Counted from the first letter of the stretch, positions 45,901 to 53,176 are shown. The stretch: 64,000 bases of DNA from Verrucomicrobiaceae bacterium (GCA_024232965.1 JACKQF010000002.1:310001-374000); one strand, 5' to 3'. The notes: a model not told the origin generated them from the letters alone. Made by a program: numbers and translations.

Positions 45901-47811
45901 CGCGCCAATGAGCTCTTCAAGGTCGATAATGCCGCCAAGGACGCCATCATCGCCAAGCTCACCCCCGAAGTCGTGAAGCCAGGCGATGCTGCAAAGGGCA
46001 AGATGCTCTTCACCGCGGCCTGCGCCGTTTGCCACAAGCTTGGTGAACTTGGTGCGCTGGTCGGTCCGCCGCTGGATGGCATGGGCGCGCATGGTCCTGC
46101 GGAGTTGCTGGTGCATATCGTTGATCCGAATCGCGAGGTCGACCCGAGCTTCTGGGCCTTTAACATCACCACCAAAAAGGGCGAAGTCCTCCAGGGCGTC
46201 GTCACTGGCGAAAACACCGCCACCGTCATGCTCGCCACCCAGACCGGCCTGCGCGAGCTCGCCAAAGGCGACATCGAGAAGCGCGAAAACACCCGCCGCA
46301 GTCTCATGCCCGAAGGTCTGGACGCACTCGGCGCAGAGAATCTCCGCGACATCCTCGCCTTCATCTGTGGCGATGCGGCGAAGCAGTTCCGCATTCTGCA
46401 TCTTGCGGATGCGTTTACGGCTGACAGCCGTGGTGGTGTCTTTGCGGGGCCAGCTGCGAATCAAGGGCAGGTGCGCTTAGCCAAGTATGGCAACGTGATG
46501 GTTGAGGGGGTGCCGTTTTTCATCCAGGACGCAGGAAAGGCCGCCAACGGTGCCAATTTGATCGTGCTCAAAGGCGGGCCTCCCGGCAGCATGAGCGATA
46601 CCTTCCCAGCGAAGGTCGAAGTGGCGGTGAACGTCGCCGCGAAGCGCCTGCAACTCCTCAGCGGCATCTCCGGTTGGGGATGGCCCGCCGTGCGCGATGA
46701 AGTGCCGGTGGTAAAGGCTACCGTCGCTTATGAAGGTGGTGAAAAGGAAGAGTTTGTGCTGACCAATGGGGTGCACTTCAGCGACTACATCCGCCCCGTG
46801 GAGGTTCCCGGTTCCAAATACGTGGAAGGCATCACGGATGGGCAGCAGATGCGCTTGCTCACGCTCGACCTCACCAAGCCCGGCGTCGTCAAGACGCTCA
46901 CCTTGGAGAGCCCTGCAGGCAACGGCACCGCTCCTGTGATTGCGGCGATCACGGCCGACATCGCGGGCAAAGGGCCTGCGGCTGGGAAGGTGGATCTCTC
47001 CAAACGCCCACCTCCGCCAGAGCGCGGCAAGGGCAAAGGAAAAGGCAAAGCCAAAGGCCCCGACGCCACCGCGAATATCCGCCCTGAAGACGCCCCCAAA
47101 GAAGGCGGAAAAGGGGATGGCCCGCTCGTCCCCGCAACTCCGGTGCAGTGGGAGGCCGGCAAGACCAAAGTGCTCGTCATCGGTGGTGGTTCCTCGCACA
47201 ACTTCGCCAGCTTCTTCGGCACCACGGATGTGGCCACCTTGAAGACTGCTGGATTCAGTGTCCACTACACCGAAGATCGCGACCAAGCCGCCGCCGAACT
47301 CGCCAACGCCGATGTCGCCGTCATCAGCGTGAACCGCAAGTTCTTCGACATCGCCGCCTATCGCAAAGCCGTCATGGATTTCGCCGCTGCAGGCAAGGGC
47401 CTCGTCATGCTGCACCCCGGCACCTGGTATGGCTTCCAAGGCTGGCCCGAGCTCAACGCCCAGATCGTCGGCGGCGGTGCCCGCGGCCATGACAAGCTGG
47501 GGCCATTCACTGTCAACGTCACCGCCAAGGATCATCCCATCATGGCCGGCGTCCCCGCCAGCTTTGGTGTGGAAGACGAGCTCTACTACATCAACGCCGA
47601 AGGCACCCCCGAAGGCACCAACCCAATCCAAGTCCTGGCCGAAACCAGCCCCAGCCAGAAATACGGCAAGTCCCACCCCAGCGTCTGGATCACCCAGCAT
47701 CCAAAAGCCAAGATCGTCGGCATCGCCCTCGGTCACGACGAACGCGTCCACGACATGGAAGCCTTCAGAACGATCCTGACCAACGCCGTCAAGTGGGCCA
47801 GCGGCAAGTAG
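42922..47811 (+). CDS. giant exported ThuA / PVC-type dehydrogenase / cytochrome c / ThuA protein
   Basis: 1629 residues. Signal peptide 1-23 (ends TFAA). ThuA-like domain 1 at about 24-285 (AHDHPSFLKDWMPML, GGGIVVIHAG). PVC-type membrane-bound dehydrogenase beta-propeller about 300-700 (LSLVASEPLINNPMNINWDEKGRLWVTETPEY). A helical Ala-rich, HEAT-like region about 720-1000. PVC haem domain about 1020-1150 with CAVCH at 1034. A beta-rich segment to 1365, a Gly/Lys linker (GKGKGKGKAKG near 1370), and ThuA-like domain 2 about 1413-1629. ThuA relatives act in trehalose/sugar metabolism; this architecture suggests periplasmic sugar oxidation feeding electrons to a c-type haem. Substrate unknown. 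Followed by a hairpin terminator. Confidence 0.88.
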   Translation: MKRLLLAAALLSSFSIPQSTFAADPLRIIIRSGAKSHGPGAHDHPSFLKDWMPMLNERGAKCTGGDDFPTAEQLAQTDVLIIHRDGGGNFTPEERTLMDNYAKRGGGIVVIHAGSVADKPEDSEYYKNLIGGSWKRPDTKWLEAPMSLYFTDRENPITRDISNFDLDDELYYDMDVRPDITVLAAAYTPKAADTGGKGNKEAQQRAAEFVAKHKGVNIYDIQPQIWSYTKDDYRAFVCIPGHYYANFSHNGLRTTILRGIAWAGKRDNVDELCKPAELGDALRYLDGGAPRPQDLIGQLEVHPEFNLSLVASEPLINNPMNINWDEKGRLWVTETPEYPNGLRQANVASWMDSGSLKRGQYDREPMDRVSILEDTNGDGVMDKKTIFADKLELATSSVFYKNGIIVCAAPDIWFFEDTDGDDHADKRTKLYTNLGTRDTHAVINNMRMGLDGWVYATHGYSATDDVKTGDGSKGFGPIGSGVVRFKPDGSAFEQYCSRGGNTWGLDLTRDGQVFYTQPTSGVLFHHVVLPEYVLAKGKLPGVTSSNGLLPHEPTYPAMHWEQQAYVQIDQVGSYTAGAGCAIYEGGAWPAKWNYGYFTTEPTLNIVSHFMVEPDGVTYKAHREPGREQTEFIRSKNLWFRPIEVRVGPDGALYVVDFCNQAVIHNDTRGPTHGPANAAVRPDRDHYYGRIWKVQHKEATVPGAVTRGGPAVMPGSRALTAYEAAQKEVLDDAGRHQLLKDFAAAQDDWTRSALIAACSDQALPCIQAALAQGTADTLVSALLPSALPAHTEELIAACAAADSKADALKITLLRGIAQQLDTAPALTPALTDALKKLLAQPAIAAATLPLVTKWDTKGALASEVKAELEKLSAMLSDKGAAVEARINAAKGLIAVGGTSAEVGVQPLSDSESPEALQAAIIEAMNEKGEVKALVAAMGALKPALQQTAFEAILKRPEATHALLDAVKAGSIDRKIFAPGDVARLRSHPNKGIARRANELFKVDNAAKDAIIAKLTPEVVKPGDAAKGKMLFTAACAVCHKLGELGALVGPPLDGMGAHGPAELLVHIVDPNREVDPSFWAFNITTKKGEVLQGVVTGENTATVMLATQTGLRELAKGDIEKRENTRRSLMPEGLDALGAENLRDILAFICGDAAKQFRILHLADAFTADSRGGVFAGPAANQGQVRLAKYGNVMVEGVPFFIQDAGKAANGANLIVLKGGPPGSMSDTFPAKVEVAVNVAAKRLQLLSGISGWGWPAVRDEVPVVKATVAYEGGEKEEFVLTNGVHFSDYIRPVEVPGSKYVEGITDGQQMRLLTLDLTKPGVVKTLTLESPAGNGTAPVIAAITADIAGKGPAAGKVDLSKRPPPPERGKGKGKGKAKGPDATANIRPEDAPKEGGKGDGPLVPATPVQWEAGKTKVLVIGGGSSHNFASFFGTTDVATLKTAGFSVHYTEDRDQAAAELANADVAVISVNRKFFDIAAYRKAVMDFAAAGKGLVMLHPGTWYGFQGWPELNAQIVGGGARGHDKLGPFTVNVTAKDHPIMAGVPASFGVEDELYYINAEGTPEGTNPIQVLAETSPSQKYGKSHPSVWITQHPKAKIVGIALGHDERVHDMEAFRTILTNAVKWASGK

Positions 47812-47838
47812 CCGCTTGTCCACCGCCAAAGAGTCAAA

Positions 47839-47880
47839 CCCCACAGCCCGCTACCACCAGCGGACTGTGGGGCTTCTCGT
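47839..47880 (+). terminator. hairpin after the giant ThuA gene
   Basis: CCCCACAG pairs with CTGTGGGG (47839-47846 and 47865-47872), and an inner CCGCT/AGCGG stem closes on ACCACC. A short T/C-rich CTTCTCG tail follows rather than a clean T run, so termination may be partial. Confidence 0.65.
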
Positions 47881-47967
47881 GGCGGGCCAAAGATTCACCG
47901 ACGCGCACTTCTAGCCGCGTAACAGGTTTGGATTTTCAACTTACGCGAGGGAGCAGCTGCCTCCATC

Positions 47968-48006
47968 ACGAAACCCTTGACCAAATAGCCGCCAAGTCTC
48001 AGTCTC
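47968..48006 (+). promoter_or_regulatory. 39-bp dispersed promoter-like element, copy 1
   Basis: First of three gap-free copies in the window (others at 49562 and 52491). The first 15 bases ACGAAACCCTTGACC are invariant. TTGACC (47977-47982) is a near-consensus -35, followed after exactly 17 bases by CAGTCT. Copies 1 and 2 agree at 34 of 39 positions. It lies 78 bases before the next gene. Confidence 0.65.
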
Positions 48007-48084
48007 CTTCAATCACGCAAAGGGACTTGGCTCATGCCAATATCGTCTCGGACTACCGCTACTCTTCGCTCAACCCAACACGCT

Positions 48085-48630
48085 ATGAGACTTCGCAGCT
48101 TCGTAATCGGCACTATCGGAGTCGTCGCGATAGCAGTGAGAGCGGTCGCTTTCGATTACCCTAAGGACGCAGTTATCTACGACGGAGCCGTGGGCACCAC
48201 CAAGGTCAAGATTACGGCATCAGCCCAGCCCTTTTCCCGCGCCGCACACAAGACCACTGAACTTCGGAACGCTGGCACCAAGGAGAAACAAGATTGGAAG
48301 TCGGCCACGGTTGACGGGAAGAATGTCGTTGGCACCGACCAGACACTCCCGATAGATGGTCTCCCTCAGCTTTCAGCCCTCACCGTTTGGTTCGGCGAGC
48401 AGCGGGTATCAATCCCCGTCGAATATCTTCATCACGTCTTCCTACCACGATTGGAGCCTGCGACGTTCACGGATGCCTATATTGATACCCTTGTGGCGTT
48501 CTCCGCCGACGGGAAGGCACTTTACCTCAGTTTGGGAGTCGGTGATGGAGGGGGCGCAGGCACATACGACCTGAGGATCAGGGCAGACGGCAAAGTTTTC
48601 ACCACCCCCATCCAGCGGCCGAATCCATAG
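48085..48630 (+). CDS. exported protein of unknown function
   Basis: 181 residues from the ATG at 48085, chosen because it starts a signal peptide (RLRSFVIGTIGVVAIAVRAVA); a start at 48034 would add 17 non-signal residues. The mature part is rich in Thr/Val/Asp and looks beta-rich, ending in GTYDLRIRADGKVF. No motif recognised. It is the first gene after promoter-like copy 1 and opens the cluster of small unrelated genes. Confidence 0.62.
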   Translation: MRLRSFVIGTIGVVAIAVRAVAFDYPKDAVIYDGAVGTTKVKITASAQPFSRAAHKTTELRNAGTKEKQDWKSATVDGKNVVGTDQTLPIDGLPQLSALTVWFGEQRVSIPVEYLHHVFLPRLEPATFTDAYIDTLVAFSADGKALYLSLGVGDGGGAGTYDLRIRADGKVFTTPIQRPNP

Positions 48631-48637
48631 CCATACT

Positions 48638-48835
48638 CCAGCACCGGAAGGAAACAAACCCGGAGGATGCCAACGGCACGCACGGTGCCTATCTTCCCTT
48701 CGCATCCGCCGAGACGTTTACTAACGAAATGAAGATGCCCCGAATGGGACCACAGACCGGGGCAGGCTTGACGCTAGAGGGCGTTTTGATCGTCGTCGCT
48801 CCAGTTCATCCGCACCTTCCTGCTGGGGGTTAGAC
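48638..48835 (+). repeat. possible long attC-like recombination site
   Basis: Two complementary arms, CCAGCACCGGAAGG (48638-48651) and CCTTCCTGCTGG (48815-48826), pair over 12 bases with a two-base CC bulge. The right arm is followed by GTTAGAC (48829-48835), a perfect GTTRRRY integron core site, and the next gene starts 18 bases later. The left R'' box is not convincing, so I treat the site as tentative. Confidence 0.4.
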
Positions 48836-48853
48836 ACGCCTTCAATCTCGCCA

Positions 48854-49510
48854 ATGAAAATCCTCCTCCGTGCCATCGCTTCCTTCCTGATCTACCTCGC
48901 CGCGATCATGGTGGGTGACGCATTTTCCGCTGGGAGCTCCTTTCAAGAAGGGTTGGGACACGCGATTGTCTTTGGCGCGACCTCCGCTGTTCTGACCTTT
49001 CCGGTGTTGGTCGGGATCGGATTCTTTCTGCGATGGGTGGCGGAGATGTTGCTTCATCGACCTTTGCCGTATCGCACGGTTCTCCCGTGGTTCGTTCATC
49101 TTCCGCTGAGTGTCGCCCTCCTTTTCAGCACCATTCCAGATTCGCCGGAGACTCTTTTTCGCCGCTACGTAGCAGATGATGTGCCGCACAGTCTGTCCGA
49201 CCTTCGCTATTGGCAGACCAGCGGGTTCAACAGCTCCATAGTGATGATGAGCTTCAAGCTCGACCCCTCAGAATTCAGCAAAGTTTTGTCGAGACACGAG
49301 TATGCAGAGTCTTCAGAGAGCACGGGAGTGAGTCCGCCAAACCTCGCTGGTTGGGCAAGGGGAAGACCCGATTTCCCCATTACATTGCCCGCCGCCCCGT
49401 TGGTTTACAGATATTCGTACTCCAAGCCAACTCCATCAGTTGGCCTCCGAATTAGGCACTACGCGACAAAGGACAAAGACCAAGTCATCACCGTTTGGAC
49501 GTTTAATTGA
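48854..49510 (+). CDS. membrane protein of unknown function
   Basis: 218 residues. Three or four hydrophobic segments in the first 105 residues (FLIYLAAIMVGDAFSAG, IVFGATSAVLTFPVLVGIGFFL, FVHLPLSVALLFSTI), then a soluble domain of about 110 residues facing one side of the membrane with no recognised motif. It starts 18 bases after a GTTRRRY core-like box, the spacing expected for an integron cassette gene. The stop TGA is followed at once by GCCTAAA, which resembles an R'' box. Confidence 0.62.
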   Translation: MKILLRAIASFLIYLAAIMVGDAFSAGSSFQEGLGHAIVFGATSAVLTFPVLVGIGFFLRWVAEMLLHRPLPYRTVLPWFVHLPLSVALLFSTIPDSPETLFRRYVADDVPHSLSDLRYWQTSGFNSSIVMMSFKLDPSEFSKVLSRHEYAESSESTGVSPPNLAGWARGRPDFPITLPAAPLVYRYSYSKPTPSVGLRIRHYATKDKDQVITVWTFN

Positions 49511-49561
49511 GCCTAAATCCGGGTCTGAGGTTTTGCCGCGTCAGCCCTCCTGCCTCTCACC

Positions 49562-49600
49562 ACGAAACCCTTGACCCGCTAGCCGCCTAGCCTCAGTCTC
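49562..49600 (+). promoter_or_regulatory. 39-bp dispersed promoter-like element, copy 2
   Basis: Same length and invariant first 15 bases as copies 1 and 3. TTGACC at 49571-49576, 17-base spacer, CAGTCT at 49594-49599. It is followed by CTAACACTGTAGGGC, which matches the CTAACAACACTGTTGGGC downstream of copy 3 and ends in a core-like box. Confidence 0.65.
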
Positions 49601-49633
49601 AACCAGCCGCTAACACTGTAGGGCAGAAAAACG

Positions 49634-50350
49634 ATGAACTGCGCACTCTGTCACGAGACAAAGGATCTGTGCAAATCGCACATAATCCCGGAGTTCATAT
49701 TCGCACCACTCTACGATAAGGATCACCGATTTATCGAGGTGACCGATGTTGCAAACGGCGTTGTGAAACGAGGACAGAAGGGATATTGGGAGCGACTGCT
49801 TTGTGTTGACTGCGAGGCAGCCATTAGTAGGCACGAACGTCACAGTCGCCGTCTCTTCGTTGATCCACTTCCTCCGCAGATTTCGGGTTCCAAGCGGATT
49901 CGGGAGCACCCACGCCTCGACTACACTGCCTTCAAGCTCTTTTGCCTTTCGATCCTGTGGCGTGCTTCGGTGAGTTCCCTCGCTATATTCGGGCATGTGA
50001 AACTTGGCCCTCACGAGGAGGTGATCCGACAAATACTTCTCACAGGCAATGCGGGAGACACCCTGTTGTACCCACTACAGATATACGCCCTTCACTTCAA
50101 CGGCGACCCACTTCGCGATTTTCTGGTCGAGCCAACACACATGCGAGTCGATGGGCACCTGTGCTACCGATTCGTCTTCATGGGATTCATCATCTTCGCT
50201 TTTGTCTCAAGTCATGGCATACCGAAGACAGCCGAGAAACTGGTTATCCGGCATGACGGTGTGATACAAACATTCGACGCCGAGCTACGAGAATTTGCAT
50301 TCCTTCGCCACGTTTGGGACACTGTCAGGGAAACCACCAAAGACAAATAG
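49634..50350 (+). CDS. zinc-ribbon/HNH-like protein of unknown function
   Basis: 238 residues. The N-terminus has CALCHETKDLCKSHIIPEFIF and later LLCVDCEAAISRHERHSRR: two CxxC pairs and a KSHIIP motif, as in the start of many HNH-like zinc proteins. The typical second half of an HNH nuclease (N and last H) is not clear, so nuclease activity is uncertain. The remaining 170 residues form an unrecognised domain. It follows promoter-like copy 2 and a core-like GTAGGGC box by 10 bases. Proteins of this kind are frequent in mobile or cassette regions. Confidence 0.65.
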   Translation: MNCALCHETKDLCKSHIIPEFIFAPLYDKDHRFIEVTDVANGVVKRGQKGYWERLLCVDCEAAISRHERHSRRLFVDPLPPQISGSKRIREHPRLDYTAFKLFCLSILWRASVSSLAIFGHVKLGPHEEVIRQILLTGNAGDTLLYPLQIYALHFNGDPLRDFLVEPTHMRVDGHLCYRFVFMGFIIFAFVSSHGIPKTAEKLVIRHDGVIQTFDAELREFAFLRHVWDTVRETTKDK

Positions 50351-50388
50351 TCCAACTCGACGAGGCCGAAGACTTCCCCGCCTAAAAA

Positions 50389-50835
50389 ATGATGAAGCGT
50401 TCAACCCTCATCGTCCTTGCTGGACTCGTTGTATTCGTCGGCTGCCTTGGGATGTGGATACTCCACCGCCGCGCCGTGCAAAGACAGTGGCCACTGGAGC
50501 AGTTTCAGAATGCCGTTGCTCTTGGTAAGGCGCTTTCAAAGTATCACGAAACCTATGGATCGTATCCGGCAAGGCTTGAAGATCTTGTTGCAGGGGGGAC
50601 GCTGGATAGGAATGCATTCGAGAGATTGCAATTCAGGGCAGGACCGAGCGCTGCTCCAGAACCCTGGCTCTACAGTCCGCCCGACCAACCTTCAGAAATT
50701 GCCATCGTGGGGCCGACCGCCATCCCTCCTTGGAGTGGTCACTCTGGCCTGACGGCGACCGCATGCGCAGACGGTTCCGGTGAGGCAATCCTGGGCACGA
50801 AGAGCGATACCCTGCCAGCGTGGGCGAGGAAATGA
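50389..50835 (+). CDS. small membrane-anchored pseudopilin-like protein
   Basis: 148 residues (a second ATG is the next codon). One N-terminal hydrophobic helix (LIVLAGLVVFVGCLGMWIL) followed by KALSKYHETYGSYPARLEDLV, which resembles the GspG-type globular domain where a helix leads to a YP motif. No prepilin cleavage motif. The C-terminal part has PWSGHSGLTATACADGSGEAI. Function unknown. It follows the zinc-ribbon gene by 38 bases without a recombination-like site between them. Confidence 0.62.
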   Translation: MMKRSTLIVLAGLVVFVGCLGMWILHRRAVQRQWPLEQFQNAVALGKALSKYHETYGSYPARLEDLVAGGTLDRNAFERLQFRAGPSAAPEPWLYSPPDQPSEIAIVGPTAIPPWSGHSGLTATACADGSGEAILGTKSDTLPAWARK

Positions 50836-50839
50836 AGGC

Positions 50840-50882
50840 ACCTAACCTTCAAATGACCCTTCAGACGGGGCGCTAGCAGCGT
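50840..50882 (+). repeat. 43-bp repeat at the end of a gene group, copy A
   Basis: Matches 55398-55440 without gaps: both start YTAAC-CTYCA and share GACGSGGCGCTAG followed by GTGG. With the preceding bases it gives ACCTAAC, a good R'' box (RYYYAAC), placed just after the stop of the last gene of group 2. A GCAGCG/CGCTGC hairpin follows. No pairing L''/L' boxes found. Confidence 0.45.
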
Positions 50883-50928
50883 GGCGCCGCTGCGGATCGG
50901 TGTTGGCCCCTGGCCCTGAACGCAATAG

Positions 50929-50956
50929 CGGCATCCCTTTGCGTGAAGGGATGCCG
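50929..50956. terminator. 11-bp perfect hairpin between convergent genes
   Basis: CGGCATCCCTT and AAGGGATGCCG pair perfectly around TGCGTG. It lies between the stop of the plus-strand gene at 50835 and the stop of the minus-strand gene at 50989. No T run on either side, so it could be a terminator or just a stable hairpin. Confidence 0.45.
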
Positions 50957-50988
50957 GCTAGGCGGGTGGGATCGGTGGCGGATTCGCC

Positions 50989-51777
50989 TCAGGGAGTTGG
51001 GGGCTCGGGGTCGGGCTCCGGTTCTGGGTCTTCGGGGGCGGTGGGGTTTTCGAGGAGGTGCTGCTGCATGTAGAGGGGCAGCTTTTCGGGTTGGCGGGGG
51101 AAGACCTCCATGAGCTTGACGAGGTTGAGGAAGAGCATGAGTTGCAGGTTTTCCCGCGCCATCTTCTTGCCTTCTTGGGTCACGGTCTTGCTGCCGGTGG
51201 CGGCCTCGCTGGCTTGGTAGATGGTGATCCAGTTGGCCGTCAGATCCGTGGCCAGGGTGACGGTGGCGGGGGCGAGCGAGGCGGTGTGGGTGGTCGCGGC
51301 GTTGAGGAGGGTTTGCAGATGCGTCTCCACCTGGTCATCCCGGCAGGTCTGAAAAATGCTGCGGCCATTGGGCAGCGCCTCCAGCAGGACGGGGGAGTCT
51401 GCGCCAAAGGCGGCGATGAATCCGGCCTCCACCCGTTTCACATCCGCTGGGATGATGTTTGCCCGGTAGTCGTCCTTCACCTGCTTGCGCGCTTTGCGGA
51501 TGCCTAGACGGCCTTGGTCATCGGTGACGCAGTCTTCGACCACTGTCAGGGAACTGGTGGTGGCGGCGATACGGGTGGTGAAGTCGCCACTGGGGTTATT
51601 GGCGATGAGGCGCTGCAGATGGTCGGTCGTGAAGGCGACGAGTTCTGCCATGCTGATGCTGGGAGAATCAAAGGGATTCTCAAGGAATGAGGCGAGGTCT
51701 TTCATGGTGGTGGGATGGGCGTCGGGTGAATCGAAGCGCACGCCAGAATCAAAAAATGCGAAGTCCCAGCGTGCCAT
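50989..51777 (-). CDS. hypothetical protein with acidic Pro/Glu tail
   Basis: 262 residues, no signal peptide or membrane segment. Mostly helical, with a possible DNA-free scaffold look: HLQRLIANNPSGDFTTRIAATT, KARKQVKDDYRANIIP, ENLQLMLFLNLVKLMEVFP. It ends in a repetitive PEDPEPEPDPEPPTP tail. No family recognised. It is the only minus-strand gene within the cluster of small genes and so is not part of a co-oriented cassette series. The start ATG 51777 begins MARWDFAFFDSG. Confidence 0.65.
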   Translation of the reverse strand: MARWDFAFFDSGVRFDSPDAHPTTMKDLASFLENPFDSPSISMAELVAFTTDHLQRLIANNPSGDFTTRIAATTSSLTVVEDCVTDDQGRLGIRKARKQVKDDYRANIIPADVKRVEAGFIAAFGADSPVLLEALPNGRSIFQTCRDDQVETHLQTLLNAATTHTASLAPATVTLATDLTANWITIYQASEAATGSKTVTQEGKKMARENLQLMLFLNLVKLMEVFPRQPEKLPLYMQQHLLENPTAPEDPEPEPDPEPPTP

Positions 51778-51961
51778 CGGTGGTCGGAATTTGTGATCGC
51801 GGCGACTTTACCGAAAACCGCCACGACCCGGCAAGAACAATTTTCCTACGAACAAACTATTTACATTCTAGCTCGTTCGGGGGTCTGGTCTAGGGTCATG
51901 GGTTATCGATCGGCTCAGATTTACCGACCTTCGAAACTGGGGCGTGGCCGAGAAAACCACC
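51778..51961. other. upstream region of the minus-strand gene, before the tandem repeat
   Basis: 184 bases of non-coding sequence, moderately A+T-rich around 51835-51880, likely holding the promoter of the minus-strand gene. No other feature seen. Confidence 0.4.
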
Positions 51962-52361
51962 GGGAAGTCACTGTCGTCCTGACAACGACCGGGGAAGTTC
52001 ATGGGAAGTCGCTGTCATCCTGACAACGACCGGGGAAGTTCATGGGAAGTCACTGTCGCCCTGACCACGACCAGGGAAGTTCATGGGAAGTCGCTGTCGT
52101 CCTGACAACGACCGGGGATGTTCATGGGAGGTCACTGTCGTCCTGACAACGACCGGGGATGTTCATGGGAGGTCACTGTCGTCCTGACAACGACCGGGAA
52201 TGTTCATGGGAGGTCACTGTCGTCCTGACAACGACCGGGGATGTTCATGGGAGGTCACTGTCGTCCTGACAACGACCGGGAATGTTCATGGGAGGTCACT
52301 GTCGTCCTGACAACGACCGGGAATGTTCATGGGACGCCACTGTCGCCCTGACAACGACCGA
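51962..52361 (+). repeat. 41-bp tandem repeat (minisatellite), about 9.7 copies
   Basis: Units begin at 51962 and repeat every 41 bases (52003, 52044, 52085, 52126, 52167, 52208, 52249, 52290, 52331), the last degenerate. Each contains GTCGTCCTGACAACGAC, a 5-bp stem (GTCGT/ACGAC) with 7-base loop, and ends in a GTTCATGGG junction. Units differ at few positions; early units have GGAAGT, later ones GGATGT or GGAATGT. 41 is not a multiple of three, so it is not a coding repeat. No variable spacers, so it is not a CRISPR. Confidence 0.92.
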
Positions 52362-52490
52362 GAGGGGAACCGCCCCCCCCAAAAACCTTAACCCTCACGA
52401 ACCAATCCGATATTCCCAGCGCAATATCAGCTCCTGCCGAATCCCAAAAGGTTCAGCCACCCAAACAATCCCAAAACCCACCGCTCCAGT

Positions 52491-52529
52491 ACGAAACCCT
52501 TGACCCACCAGCCTCCCAGCCTCAATCTC
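52491..52529 (+). promoter_or_regulatory. 39-bp dispersed promoter-like element, copy 3
   Basis: Same first 15 bases as copies 1 and 2; 34 of 39 identical to copy 2. TTGACC at 52500-52505, 17-base spacer, CAATCT at 52523-52528. Followed by a hairpin (ATATCGGC-TTT-GCCGATAT, 52550-52568), then CTAACAACACTGTTGGGC ending in a perfect GTTRRRY core at 52589-52595. Confidence 0.65.
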
Positions 52530-52549
52530 GACCGATATCACCCGAAAAA

Positions 52550-52595
52550 ATATCGGCTTTGCCGATATCAACTCGGACTAACAACACTGTTGGGC
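52550..52595 (+). repeat. attI-like region: hairpin plus integron core site GTTGGGC
   Basis: An 8-bp hairpin with TTT loop (52550-52568) is followed by GTTGGGC (52589-52595), which fits GTTRRRY exactly. If the recombination cut is between G and TT, the first cassette begins at 52590, 17 bases before its ATG at 52607. The core is the exact reverse complement of the R'' box GCCCAAC at the far end of that same cassette (53084-53090), as required for an excisable integron cassette. Confidence 0.5.
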
Positions 52596-52606
52596 CAACT
52601 AAAACC

Positions 52607-53068
52607 ATGATCGCCGAGATTACAGCCGCATACGAAGCCGGTAAGACCGCTTACACACTTGCCAAAGCCATCAGTGATGTCTCTCACGACGTGCGTGTGA
52701 ATGAGAAGGTCATTGAACTTCAACAGCTCATTCTCACCCTTCAGAACGGCGTATTCGTAGCTCAGCGCGAGATTGACAGTCTGGCGAAGGCAAAAGCAGA
52801 TAGCGACGAACAATTCAAAGCCTATGAACGATGGGATGAGGAGGCAGCAGGCTACAAGCTTATTCAGCTTCCCCCTGGCGTGAATGTATTTGCCCTTCGC
52901 CGTGTGGAGGGAGACACCACACCACCTCATTGGCTTTGTCCGAAGTGCTTCATGGATCGCAAGAAGGCGTTTTTGCAGAAGGAACATCGCGATCTTTCGA
53001 CATACCATTGTCAGAACTGCAAGCTTGAGCTTGATCCTGAGCATCATTGCACCCCCCAATATGTATGA
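52607..53068 (+). CDS. zinc-ribbon protein with coiled-coil N-terminus (cassette gene 1)
   Basis: 153 residues from the ATG at 52607; an in-frame ATG at 52559 would lie across the hairpin and core site and is rejected. Residues 1-75 are helical, with a likely coiled coil (IELQQLILTLQNGVFVAQREIDSLAKAKADSD). The C-terminal third has two CxxC pairs (CPKC and CQNC, about 27 residues apart), a zinc ribbon. No known function; a DNA- or RNA-binding role is possible. It sits between a core site and an attC-like site, as a single-gene cassette. Confidence 0.68.
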   Translation: MIAEITAAYEAGKTAYTLAKAISDVSHDVRVNEKVIELQQLILTLQNGVFVAQREIDSLAKAKADSDEQFKAYERWDEEAAGYKLIQLPPGVNVFALRRVEGDTTPPHWLCPKCFMDRKKAFLQKEHRDLSTYHCQNCKLELDPEHHCTPQYV

Positions 53069-53083
53069 CCACACTCGCCCAAC

Positions 53084-53176
53084 GCCCAACAAAACGGATG
53101 CAGGCAATGGCTCGAAGGGTATCTGTCGTGTCATCGCCGCTTCCCGCTCGCCGTCGCCTGATCCGGCTCGTTGGCT
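53084..53176 (+). repeat. integron attC-like site A
   Basis: 93 bases in the full attC layout: R'' GCCCAAC (53084-53090), spacer AAAAC, L'' GGATGCAGGC (53096-53105), variable centre, L' GCCTGATCC (53156-53164), spacer GGCTC, R' GTTGGCT (53170-53176). L'' and L' pair over 9 bases with one bulged G, and the stem continues as ATGG with CCGT. The start of the next gene is 7 bases beyond. Site B at 54836 has the same length and about 80% identity. Confidence 0.7.

Noticed and set aside
51962..52361. Possible CRISPR array
   Set aside because: The whole 41-base unit repeats; there are no unique spacers between constant repeats and no cas genes nearby.
52282..52503. 73-residue open frame across the tandem repeat
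   Set aside because: The 41-base period shifts the frame each unit and the frame simply lacks stops by chance in part of the array.
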